A DNA stretch of 51,495 nt from an uncultured Rubritalea sp. (GTDB lineage Bacteria > Verrucomicrobiota > Verrucomicrobiia > Verrucomicrobiales > Akkermansiaceae), in assembly GCA_937132085.1 (NCBI GenBank), contig CAKZNV010000084.1, forward strand, positions 1-51,495. Reading direction: 5' to 3'. How positions within the stretch are numbered: position 1 is the first letter of the stretch; every line of letters starts with the position of its first letter. Shown here one piece after another: positions 23,125 to 31,108 of the stretch. Both the position numbers and the translations under genes were made by a program. The notes beneath the pieces are model-generated. The model searched no databases and was not told the DNA's origin. It worked only from the letters and a program-made list of their open reading frames with translations.

Positions 23125-24390
23125 TTAAAGCTGAGGCATGATAAGATGAGCACCAAGACGATTATGAATGTCTTTAAGTTTCATCTTAGCATCCTTCACT
23201 GACATTTTCTTACACTGCTTGAGGTCGTTGTTGAACATGCGTCTTTGGAATAGAGCACAGTCTTTACTCAGAATGTGAATGTTCGCCTCGTCATTAATAA
23301 AATAAGTGCGGTCATCAAAGTTTCCAGATCCTGCGATGGTGAGGTAGTCGTCTATCACCATCAGCTTAGAATGCATCATGGAAGTCTGGTATTCGTAGTA
23401 TTCTACTCCTGCTATCATCAGCTCTGGCCAATAGATCTTAGACGCTTCACGGAGGATTTTTGAATCGATCGGGTCGCCTGGGACAATGACTTTGATTTTG
23501 ACTCCACGAGCACAGGCTCGCTTGATGGCATCACGTAGCTGAGTATTGGGAGCGAAATATGCGTGCTCAATAAGAATGGATTTCTTAGCTGCATCGATAG
23601 CCAGCAGATAGGATGCTCCGAGTGTGTCGCCACGTTCTCTAGGAGCGCCCATAGTGACTTGGACGTCCATGTTTCCAGTGTTGCTGAGTTTAGGGAAGTA
23701 GTCGTTGCCACTGAGCTCCTGCTTGCTGACTTCTTTCCAGTTATTGGCGAAAGTATGCTGCATATCTGTGACGGATTTTCCTGTGACTTTATACATGATG
23801 TCACGCCACTCACTAGAGTCTCTAGCATTTCCCATCCAGGCATTGGCATAGCCAGCACCACCGATGAAGCCAACTTTTCCGTCTACTATGAGGAGTTTTC
23901 TGTGATCTCGATTGTTAGAATAGTGCAGACGTAGGTAGTTCATCTTGCGATACCATTTTAACTCAACGCCAGAGTTTACGAGAATGTCAGTGCAGACTTT
24001 ACCTAGCTTTCTGGAGCCTACGCCGTCGAGGATAACGTGGACTTTGACACCATTTCTAGCTCTCTCAGCGAGTGCCTTGCAGAAGTAGTAGGTCTCTGTG
24101 CCGCTGACCATAGCGAAGGTCTCGAAGGTGATGGTCTTCTTAGCATTTCTAACCGCATCACGCATAGATGGGAAAAAAGCATCGCCATTTGGTAAGGTGG
24201 TGACGTGACTGTTAGAGTGCCATTGAGCCTTAGCTACGGTGGCTAGTTTAGATTTAAAATCAGCAGAGCGGACACTCGGAGCTGGTTGGTTACGCAAGGC
24301 TGCTGGGTGATAGGCACTATTCTCTAACTTGGCACATTGGCAAAGTCCAAAGATGAACAGAAGGGCTAGAATAAAGGAACAGTGACGCAT
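23125..24390 (-). CDS. Phospholipase D-type lipoprotein, cardiolipin synthase-like
   Basis: I place the start at codon 23 of the longest frame (MRHCSFILALLFIFGLCQCAK), giving a 421-residue protein with a lipoprotein signal. Two HKD motifs of the PLD superfamily are intact: HRKLLIVD at 163-170 and HSKLMVID at 340-347, each followed by the GG/GS-N element (FIGGAGYAN; AGSGNFDDRT). Such enzymes transfer phosphatidyl groups, as in cardiolipin synthesis, or hydrolyse phospholipids. Most cardiolipin synthases have membrane helices; a lipid anchor here suggests a periplasmic face. Substrate not determined. It starts 90 bases from the divergent bioA. Confidence 0.85.
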   Translation of the reverse strand: MRHCSFILALLFIFGLCQCAKLENSAYHPAALRNQPAPSVRSADFKSKLATVAKAQWHSNSHVTTLPNGDAFFPSMRDAVRNAKKTITFETFAMVSGTETYYFCKALAERARNGVKVHVILDGVGSRKLGKVCTDILVNSGVELKWYRKMNYLRLHYSNNRDHRKLLIVDGKVGFIGGAGYANAWMGNARDSSEWRDIMYKVTGKSVTDMQHTFANNWKEVSKQELSGNDYFPKLSNTGNMDVQVTMGAPRERGDTLGASYLLAIDAAKKSILIEHAYFAPNTQLRDAIKRACARGVKIKVIVPGDPIDSKILREASKIYWPELMIAGVEYYEYQTSMMHSKLMVIDDYLTIAGSGNFDDRTYFINDEANIHILSKDCALFQRRMFNNDLKQCKKMSVKDAKMKLKDIHNRLGAHLIMPQL

Positions 24391-24480
24391 GGTGGTTTTC
24401 AGGAAGTAGTAACTAGTAGTGTGACTTAGACTGAAATAGCTTGTTTCGCAAGCCATTCACGATATTTTCCAAAGCAGACT

Positions 24481-25731
24481 ATGAACCACGTAGAGTTAGA
24501 TAAAAAGCATTGTTGGCACCCATTCACAAGACAGGATCTGTGGACCGATGATGCGCATGAACCGCTGATGATAGAGAGAGGTGAGGGCGCTTGGCTTTAC
24601 GATTCTGAAGGCAATGGCTACATAGATGGCAATGCTTCTATCTGGACAAATATCCATGGGCACCAGCATCCTCACATCACGGGAGCGATCAAAGCCCAGC
24701 TGGATACGATTGCTCACAGTTCCTATCTCGGATTTGGTCATGGCTTGGCCTCTGAGCTGGCGGGAAAATTAGTAAGTTTCTTCCCAGAGACAGATCTGCA
24801 GCGAGTCTTCTATAGCGATGACGGATCGACTGCGGTGGAGTGTGCGATGAAAATGGCGCTGCAATATAGACTACAGAATGGCGAGCCAGATAGAGTAGAA
24901 TTCGTAGCCTTCGCCGATGGTTATCATGGCGATACTCTCGGAGCGGCATCGCTCGGAGGAGTGGAGGCATTCTTTTCACGTTTCAGGAAGTTCGGCATCA
25001 CTGTGCATTTTGTTAGAAATTTAGCAGAGCTGGCTGACTTAGCTCATCCGGAGAGAATAGCTGGAGTGATCATAGAGCCACTGGTGCAAGGAGTGAATCA
25101 GATCCACGTCTGGCCAAGTGGAATGCTAGCTGAGCTCAGAGCCTGGACGACAGAGCAGGGGATTCACCTGATTCTGGATGAAGTAATGACTGGCTTTGGC
25201 AGAACAGGAACGATGTTCGCCTGCCAACAAGAAGAAGTAGTGCCAGATTTCCTCTGCCTAGCCAAAGGTCTAACAGGTGGCTATCTACCAATGGCGGCTA
25301 CTCTAGTCACGGAAACAATTTATAATGGCTTCTTAGGAGGAGCGGAGAGAGCCTTCTACTATGGGCATAGCTACACGGCGAACCCACTAGGCTGCGCTGC
25401 GGCCTTAGCGAGTTTAGAAGTATTCGAGTCAGAACAGACACTCATCGGAGTCCAAGAAAAGGCAGCCTATCTAGCCTACAAGCTAAGCCACCTAGCTAAT
25501 GAAAACCAAGCTGTCAAAGTAGTTCGACGCTGTGGACTAGTAGCTGGCGTAGAGCTGAAATCTGACAAATCAGGCCTAGGCGCTGAAGTCTGCCTCAAAG
25601 CCAGAAACTACCAACTCCTAACAAGACCGATCCACAACACCATCGTCATCATCCCTCCTCTTAGTATAACTAGGGATGAAATCGATATCATGGTAACAGC
25701 GATAGATCAGGCGATTTGTGAAGTCTGTTAG
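24481..25731 (+). CDS. bioA: Adenosylmethionine-8-amino-7-oxononanoate aminotransferase BioA
   Basis: PLP enzyme of class III aminotransferases (416 residues) converting KAPA to DAPA in biotin synthesis using SAM as amino donor. The BioA-typical CWHPFTRQD (11-19) opens the protein; SDDGSTAVE (112-120) contacts PLP phosphate, DEV at 233-235 holds the pyridine nitrogen, and Lys262 in [12 protein letters not shown] forms the Schiff base. Other bio genes are not in the window, so biotin genes are scattered here. It starts divergently from the PLD gene and ends 5 bases from the convergent peptidase gene. Confidence 0.92.
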   Translation: MNHVELDKKHCWHPFTRQDLWTDDAHEPLMIERGEGAWLYDSEGNGYIDGNASIWTNIHGHQHPHITGAIKAQLDTIAHSSYLGFGHGLASELAGKLVSFFPETDLQRVFYSDDGSTAVECAMKMALQYRLQNGEPDRVEFVAFADGYHGDTLGAASLGGVEAFFSRFRKFGITVHFVRNLAELADLAHPERIAGVIIEPLVQGVNQIHVWPSGMLAELRAWTTEQGIHLILDEVMTGFGRTGTMFACQQEEVVPDFLCLAKGLTGGYLPMAATLVTETIYNGFLGGAERAFYYGHSYTANPLGCAAALASLEVFESEQTLIGVQEKAAYLAYKLSHLANENQAVKVVRRCGLVAGVELKSDKSGLGAEVCLKARNYQLLTRPIHNTIVIIPPLSITRDEIDIMVTAIDQAICEVC

Positions 25732-25736
25732 AGATG

Positions 25737-26177
25737 TTATTGGTCTTTGTTCTTATTTCGTTTACGTGGAGTCGCCCAGTGATCGGTGCTACTATCAACG
25801 AGGAAATCACCAGCAAGAGCTTCACGTCCAAGCAACATACGATGGATCATTCGCTTGCGACATGTGAGACTGACTAGAACTAGTTTCTCTACACCTCCCA
25901 GCTGGAGAGTAGTCTCTACAAACAAGCGATCATGGCCGTGACCTGTGCTGCTGCGGACGTGCTTGCGCTTTGCGATAGGCGCTTCAAGGGTGAGTTTGCG
26001 TTTTGACTTTCGTGAAAGTCGGACGGTGAAACGAACTCGATTGTTCGGGAGTTCTTCAATCTGCGAACAGTCAATAGCGCTACTACGAGCACCAGTGTCA
26101 GCCTTTGCTCGGAGTTCTAGATCCCATTCGGGTAGCTTAGCCCATTCTCTCCATCCTATAGTATTGAGTTGTTTCAT
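25737..26177 (-). CDS. Retropepsin-like peptidase, ATP-dependent zinc protease family
   Basis: A 146-residue protein of the family annotated as putative ATP-dependent zinc protease (PF05618), which has a retropepsin-like fold. The KADTGARSSAID motif (26-37) carries the aspartate of the DTGA active-site loop; RVRFTVRL and the LLGREAL segment near the C-terminus are also typical. One such chain would need to dimerise to make a full aspartic site. It is the last gene of an overlapping three-gene cassette (4-base ATGA overlap with the deacylase). Members are regularly linked with RimK-like ligases, suggesting removal or trimming of the added amino acid or peptide tag. Substrate unknown. Confidence 0.8.
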   Translation of the reverse strand: MKQLNTIGWREWAKLPEWDLELRAKADTGARSSAIDCSQIEELPNNRVRFTVRLSRKSKRKLTLEAPIAKRKHVRSSTGHGHDRLFVETTLQLGGVEKLVLVSLTCRKRMIHRMLLGREALAGDFLVDSSTDHWATPRKRNKNKDQ

Positions 26178-27316
26178 AAGTCGTCATTTTCTTTGATTTC
26201 AAATTCGTTCTCATCTTCTTCGAGAGTATGTTCTACCACGGTAAAACTAGTAGCTAGATGATCTCGGACTTGGTTTTCTAGTGTGTCGTCTTCTATTTTA
26301 TCAACGCTTTTTTCGAGTGATCGGAACTGCTTGCGGGTATTTGGTAAAGCGATGTGTAGAATCGGGTCTCCTGGTGAAACTGCTGGCATGGTCGTCATTC
26401 CTAGCACGATTCCATTATGTGGACTGATGATAGTCTCATGCTCCTTACCTAACAGACCTGTATTGGTAGCGAGGGCTTGGCCTTTTTCCACCGTTTCTCC
26501 TGGAGCTACGTGGAATTGTAAAAAACCTCCACTACCAGCTCTTACCCAGCTAGAACCCTGGACGATCATCTGATGAGGCGGAGTATCAGGGCGGAGAGCG
26601 TCTGACACATCGATCATGTCTAGCTCTGCCATGATGTGGGTGAGTCCTCGCTGGGTCATGTCTTGGACAGCTGGTTCGACCTTTAGGGCTTCTCCAGCTT
26701 CTAGAATGATTGTTGGGCATCCTGATTCACATGCTTCTCGTCGCAATGATCCTTCTGGACCATTACTGTTCATGATCACCTCTGTGCCAAATGCTTCGGC
26801 TAGTCGTTCGCAGTCAGGGTTACTCATATCTGTGCGAACATTAGGGAAATTAGTGCGACGAACAGCGGCTGTGTGTAAATCCACTAGATAGTCACATCGA
26901 CCGACTACTTCCTTCATGATTAGATGGGCAAGCCGTCCTGTTAGGCTACCATTTTTATTGCCAGGGAATGTGCGGTTTAAATCTCGTCGATCAGGAGTGT
27001 AGCGACTATGGCGTTCGAATCCCATCATGTTGACAACTGGCACTAAAATCAATGAGCCACGTTTCAGCTCAAAAGGTGGATCCTGGATGAGGCTGCGGAT
27101 GGCACCTGTGCCGTTAATTTCGTCTCCATGAACTGCGGCGGTGATGCCTAATACGGGGCCATCCTCTAGTCCTCGCCAAACCATGAGGGGTAGATGAACG
27201 CTTACGCCAGTGAAGCTTTCACCAACCTTTAGAAGGAGGCGCTTTCGCTCTCCGGGTTTTATTTCTTTACGAGCCCAGCTTCCGATGGGGCGCTTCTTAC
27301 GTGGTGTGCTACTCAT
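26174..27316 (-). CDS. Succinylglutamate desuccinylase/aspartoacylase-like metallo-deacylase
   Basis: A 380-residue protein of the AstE/AspA (M14-related) family. The zinc motif HGDE (about 64-67, in AVHGDEINGTG) and the DLHTA segment near 146-150 provide the metal ligands; a C-terminal beta domain (QFHVAPGETVEKGQALATNTG and a biotinyl-like turn) and an acidic tail follow. It likely hydrolyses an N-acyl or amide bond on an amino acid or small peptide. It overlaps both neighbours by 4 bases (ligase upstream, peptidase downstream), which implies fixed stoichiometry and a common pathway. Substrate not known. Confidence 0.8.
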   Translation of the reverse strand: MSSTPRKKRPIGSWARKEIKPGERKRLLLKVGESFTGVSVHLPLMVWRGLEDGPVLGITAAVHGDEINGTGAIRSLIQDPPFELKRGSLILVPVVNMMGFERHSRYTPDRRDLNRTFPGNKNGSLTGRLAHLIMKEVVGRCDYLVDLHTAAVRRTNFPNVRTDMSNPDCERLAEAFGTEVIMNSNGPEGSLRREACESGCPTIILEAGEALKVEPAVQDMTQRGLTHIMAELDMIDVSDALRPDTPPHQMIVQGSSWVRAGSGGFLQFHVAPGETVEKGQALATNTGLLGKEHETIISPHNGIVLGMTTMPAVSPGDPILHIALPNTRKQFRSLEKSVDKIEDDTLENQVRDHLATSFTVVEHTLEEDENEFEIKENDDL

Positions 27317-28530
27317 GAGTCTGAATTTTCGTCGTGAGTTGTTCCCTCTGTGACAGGGGTGGATGGGAGAGGCTTCAGCTTGCGACGTCGCCTTGGCCTG
27401 TTGGGGATCATAGATTTCATGTTCTCGATTTTTCCGTAGCAGAGTAGTGTATCATGAGCTTCGAGTATACGAGAGGATTTAGGGTTAGAGATAACAGAGT
27501 CGCCACGCTTCAGTGTTAGCACTACGACATCTTGTTCTCTTAGACCGGTTTGCGTAAGCGTCTGACCTACGAAGATGCTGCCGTCATGTATAGTGATGTC
27601 AGTCACTCCGTAACCGCGGCTGACTGTTAGCCTTTGTCTTAAGTCGATTTCTGGCATGTTGGCTTGGTCACTAATGAAATCAATCACCTCACTAGCGATA
27701 TCAAGACCTGTAGCTCCTTCTATGCCTTCAAGCCCAGGTGATGAGTTGATCTCCATGATTTGAGGACCATTTTCACCTTCTAGCATATCCACTCCGCAGA
27801 CCTTCAATCCCATAATCTGTGCCGCTCGCACAGCTGCCTTTTCATAGGCAGGCTCAAGATCGATTGCAGTTGCCACACCGCCACGGTGCACATTACTACG
27901 GAATTCTTGTCCTTGGGCTGTTCTACGAATAGCGCCGACAACTCGGTCATTGATTACAAACGCTCGCACATCTTTACCTTTGCTTTCAGCGACAAATTTT
28001 TGAATTAAAACGTTTTGATTAGCGCTGTGCAATGTCTCAATAATGGCTTTAGCAATTTCTGGTTTGTCGGCTAAAATTACTCCTACTCCCTGAGTCCCTT
28101 CGATTAATTTAATGATCACTGGTGTCCCTCCTACACGCTCGATAGCATCTGCAACATCGCTCTTATGGCTCACATAGGCCGTGCGTGGGATACCGATATC
28201 GTGACGTGATAGGATCTGTAGACTTCTTAACTTATCACGCGAGTTGCCTATGCCGCTCGCTGTGTTTGGGGTATAGACGTCCATCTGCTCAAACTGGCGC
28301 ACCACTGTCGTTCCATAGCGAGTGATAGATGTTCCAATTCTAGGCAATATAGCATCAGGCACATGAATGGCCTTGCCCCTGTAGTAGAGGTCTGGCTCGC
28401 CTTCCTCCATGTCGATGGCAAACCGTAATGGGTCTTGAATGAGCACTTTATGCCCTTTGTTTTTAGCTGCTTCGACGAGACGTCGAGTGGAGTAGCAATG
28501 AGGCGCTCTCGAAAGTATAGTTAGATGCAT
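27313..28530 (-). CDS. RimK-like ATP-grasp ligase fused to an RCK_C-like domain
   Basis: I start at ATG 28530 (MHLTILSRAPHCYSTRRLVEA), since the longer frame adds a non-family leader; the protein is then 405 residues. The N-terminal part (1-90) and ATP-grasp domain (about 90-285) match RimK/LysX-type glutamate ligases, with PVIIKLIEGTQGVGV and the C-terminal metal site IMEINSSPGLEGIE. Residues about 305-370 (YGVTDITIHDGSIFVGQTLT onward) look like a TrkA-C/RCK_C ligand-binding domain, followed by a basic-acidic tail. It would ligate an amino acid to a carboxyl group on a protein or metabolite, perhaps under control of a small molecule sensed by the RCK_C part. First gene of the cassette. Confidence 0.82.
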   Translation of the reverse strand: MHLTILSRAPHCYSTRRLVEAAKNKGHKVLIQDPLRFAIDMEEGEPDLYYRGKAIHVPDAILPRIGTSITRYGTTVVRQFEQMDVYTPNTASGIGNSRDKLRSLQILSRHDIGIPRTAYVSHKSDVADAIERVGGTPVIIKLIEGTQGVGVILADKPEIAKAIIETLHSANQNVLIQKFVAESKGKDVRAFVINDRVVGAIRRTAQGQEFRSNVHRGGVATAIDLEPAYEKAAVRAAQIMGLKVCGVDMLEGENGPQIMEINSSPGLEGIEGATGLDIASEVIDFISDQANMPEIDLRQRLTVSRGYGVTDITIHDGSIFVGQTLTQTGLREQDVVVLTLKRGDSVISNPKSSRILEAHDTLLCYGKIENMKSMIPNRPRRRRKLKPLPSTPVTEGTTHDENSDS

Positions 28531-28725
28531 AATGTTAGGAATGTGAATGAGCCATAAGGCAACCATAAAGTGAGATAAAGCATCGGCTAACACAAGATTT
28601 TTCTATTGACTTTAGTGGCAAGTGAAGACACTAGACGTAGTAGTTTAGATCTGATTTCTGATAAGCATGACGCCTTATATAAGCTCGATACCAAATCGAA
28701 GTGTATCAGTTGTAGTAACAAATAT

Positions 28726-29379
28726 ATGAGGTTCACAAGTAATAAACATACAGCTGAGACAACGAAAGCCATTCTTGGAGCTTTTCCTAGCTCTTTATCT
28801 GATGATGTTCACACAGTTCTAAAAATACTAGCTGTAGCGAAGCATGAAGTCAGCTTGGATACTCATTATTCATCCTATGTTCATGTTGAGAATATTGTCC
28901 TGCCATATCGAGTATACTTCCCTCCGATCTCACCGAAGAATATTCAGCATCTGACTATGCAACAACGAAGTCTAGTTGCTGCAATCATGACTCGTCACCA
29001 TGACGGTTTTCAGAGGGAAATATGGATTTCTGAACTGTGTGCATATCCTGTAGACTGGGCAGTTCCCTTTATTGTTTATGCTCTGGGTGATTACGTGGTT
29101 GAAGTTCAACAAGCTATTGAACGTTCAATTAACACAAAATGGTTAGATTTATTTCACGATCATTTGGCTAAAAACGGAATTGAGTGTCGTTCTTTAAGTC
29201 AGAGAATATTGACCTATTGGACTGAATACTATCGAACTCATGATGTTAAGATGAAATGGCTAAAGGATTATCCAGGTTTTATAGCTGCTACTAAGTTAGG
29301 TGTTTGGGACAAGAATGTAGCGTGTAAACTACTACGAAGACAAAAGAGACGGTTTAGCAAGGAGACTGGAGTCAATTAG
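28726..29379 (+). CDS. Unrecognised protein, divergent from the ligase cassette
   Basis: No family recognised. The frame is open back to a TTG at 28606, but the first ATG is 28726, giving 217 residues; I prefer the ATG and cannot exclude the longer form. The protein is rich in aromatic and His residues (AAIMTRHHDGFQREIWISELC near residues 84-104) with mixed helical content, no signal peptide and no membrane segment. The RHHDGF-type segment recurs in my memory of Verrucomicrobia hypothetical proteins but I cannot attach a name. It is transcribed away from the RimK-like ligase across roughly 200 bases. The function is unknown. Confidence 0.6.
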   Translation: MRFTSNKHTAETTKAILGAFPSSLSDDVHTVLKILAVAKHEVSLDTHYSSYVHVENIVLPYRVYFPPISPKNIQHLTMQQRSLVAAIMTRHHDGFQREIWISELCAYPVDWAVPFIVYALGDYVVEVQQAIERSINTKWLDLFHDHLAKNGIECRSLSQRILTYWTEYYRTHDVKMKWLKDYPGFIAATKLGVWDKNVACKLLRRQKRRFSKETGVN

Positions 29380-29446
29380 ATGTCGACTAGTGACGAACAG
29401 GTTTAGTAGTATAGGTGATTGATCGGGATCTGCTCTAGGGGGGCGC

Positions 29447-29899
29447 ATGAAATCTATTATGAAAACCTCAAAAAGAAAATGCTGGTGGCGATTCGCTAGC
29501 CTAGCGCTGGTTTTAGTCTTTGTTGTAGTCCTTTTTAAGGTGGAACGTATCGAAGAAGTCTGCGCAAAAACGGCTTCATCGATTCGATACGATCGCTATT
29601 TTTCAGTATTTACTACGGAAAAGAAGCTGACTAGATCGTGGATCGAAGTGAGTCTAACTGAAGAAGGGATAGTTCTTCCAGATCGAGACTGGAAGAAGAC
29701 CGCTGGGGACACTTCGACATTCTTCAGTGCTACTAGGAGTCATGGATCAGCACCATTAATCTATGAACTCCGAACAATTGACCTTGAGTGGATGCATGAA
29801 ACCTTTGGGTCAATCGAGACTCTGAAAATAGCTAAGATGATAGCCTTTGGTGATTCACTAGAGCAGAAGGCTGCGATTAAGATCATCAAATCACGGTGA
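29447..29899 (+). CDS. Small membrane-anchored protein, unknown
   Basis: A 150-residue protein with a basic start, one membrane helix (about 17-33, FASLALVLVFVVVLFKV) and an extracytoplasmic domain of about 110 residues with a WIEVSL and YELRTIDLEW strand pattern. A strong ribosome-binding site (AGGGGGG, 29437-29443) lies just before the ATG. No family recognised. It lies 67 bases after the previous gene and 85 before the next on the same strand. Confidence 0.6.
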   Translation: MKSIMKTSKRKCWWRFASLALVLVFVVVLFKVERIEEVCAKTASSIRYDRYFSVFTTEKKLTRSWIEVSLTEEGIVLPDRDWKKTAGDTSTFFSATRSHGSAPLIYELRTIDLEWMHETFGSIETLKIAKMIAFGDSLEQKAAIKIIKSR

Positions 29900-29984
29900 G
29901 TAATAAGGATATCTATATAGAGCGAAGAAGGTAGTTGAAATAGCTTGGTCTATCTGGGACACTACTTCTGTTCTGCTTAATCTG

Positions 29985-30407
29985 ATGCAATCCGACCAAT
30001 CACATAGCACCGAGAAGAGTCCTCTCAAACGACAAAAAACCAGAGCAATTGTTTTTGCTGTGGGTGGGTTAATCATTTGTCTACCGATGTGGTGTTTTCT
30101 GGCTTACGCATGTTTCATGTCGGGGTGGGGTGATGGATCGACTGGAGATGCTATCAATAACCCTCTTTTGGCTGCAACCCTTTTAGCCTTACCATTTATT
30201 AGTTACTTTGTTTTTGGGGTTGTTGCATCGTTATCGTCTAAAATGAGCACTCGTTGTTTATCTGCAGTGATTGGACATGGAGGGATGTTGTATGTTCTTA
30301 TACGTATAGTCTTAACGAATCTTCAAGGATCTCTGCCAGCTTTGATTGTTGTGATTATTCTTAGTATCTTCAGTTACTTTTGGGTGAAAGTATTGCGACC
30401 TGTATAA
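29985..30407 (+). CDS. Small polytopic membrane protein, unknown
   Basis: A 140-residue protein with a polar Lys/Arg-rich start (1-20) and four predicted membrane helices at about 21-46, 60-84, 91-109 and 115-135. No conserved motif was recognised. It is the last gene before a 701-base gap. Confidence 0.55.
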   Translation: MQSDQSHSTEKSPLKRQKTRAIVFAVGGLIICLPMWCFLAYACFMSGWGDGSTGDAINNPLLAATLLALPFISYFVFGVVASLSSKMSTRCLSAVIGHGGMLYVLIRIVLTNLQGSLPALIVVIILSIFSYFWVKVLRPV

Positions 30408-30569
30408 AGTTCACTTTCAGCGAACGCTGGGGTTGGTGGTGAGACCGGGGGATGCGTCGCATGGCTCCTTTCCCCCGTCTGATATAAATTTGGCCGTCAG
30501 CCAAAGGAGAAATGTGGGGTGGCTTGCGCAAGACCTATAGAGGGCTCGTAGAGGTAGGATGAGAGCCAT

Positions 30570-30757
30570 TTTCCATCGTGCTAAGAAAACAGTTTAAAAT
30601 CAGTGTAATCAGTGGGACCTCCTTATTGTCACATTGGATGTAGCGAGAGTCTCGACCGTGGCAGCTCTTAGACTGTGCTTTTTTGCTTTTTTTAATTTAG
30701 TCAAATCTGGAACGTTTATAGATAGCGAGAGGTTTGTTAGCTACTGGTTCTAGACTG
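30570..30757. repeat. 188-base direct repeat, copy 1
   Basis: Aligned without gaps to copy 2 (offset 245), with about 20 mismatches by my count, near 89 percent identity. On the minus strand, bases 30740-30612 keep an open frame of 43 codons ending in His and TGA (30611-30609). It has no plausible start codon. The plus strand begins TTTCCATCGTGCTAAGAAAA. Confidence 0.85.
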
Positions 30758-30814
30758 TTTTTTTGATGAAACGCATTGGCGCTAGAGGACATTCGGAAGC
30801 GAGGTGATCTCAAG

Positions 30815-31002
30815 TTTCCATCGTGCTAAGAAAACAGTTTAAAATCAGTGTAATCAGTGGAACCTCTTTATTGTCACATTGGATGTAGCGAAACTCTCGA
30901 CTGTGGCAGCTCTAAGATTGTTCTCTTTTGCTTCTATCAATTTAGTCAAATCTGGAACGTTTATAGAGATTGAGAGGTTTGTTAACTCCTGATTTCAGAC
31001 TG
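30815..31002. repeat. 188-base direct repeat, copy 2
   Basis: Second copy. On the minus strand bases 30994-30857 keep an open frame of 46 codons ending at the same stop position (TGA 30856-30854). Over the shared 43 codons the two translations agree at 33 positions, including NVPDLTKL, LRAATVE and ATSNVTI. It ends about 107 bases before the large PDZ/toroid gene. Confidence 0.85.
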
Positions 31003-31108
31003 ATTGAAAACTGTTTTCTTTGTGCTCTGAAACTAGCTAATGTTGAGGATTTAAAGTAGGTGGTCATTTTACTCGAAATATTAGGATGATTTGGTTAGTA
31101 GTATAGGA

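Larger units (their letters stand above)
30408..31108. other. Gene-free region with palindromes and a 188-base direct repeat
   Basis: No intact gene. From the left it has a long imperfect inverted repeat (GACCGGGGGA ... TCCCCCGTC, 30444-30480), a TTTGGC-CGTCA-GCCAAA hairpin (30489-30505), the palindrome CTTGCGCAAG (30523-30532), then two copies of a 188-base repeat 245 bases apart, and about 100 bases leading to the next gene. The hairpins resemble the array at 47-264 in style. Confidence 0.65.
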
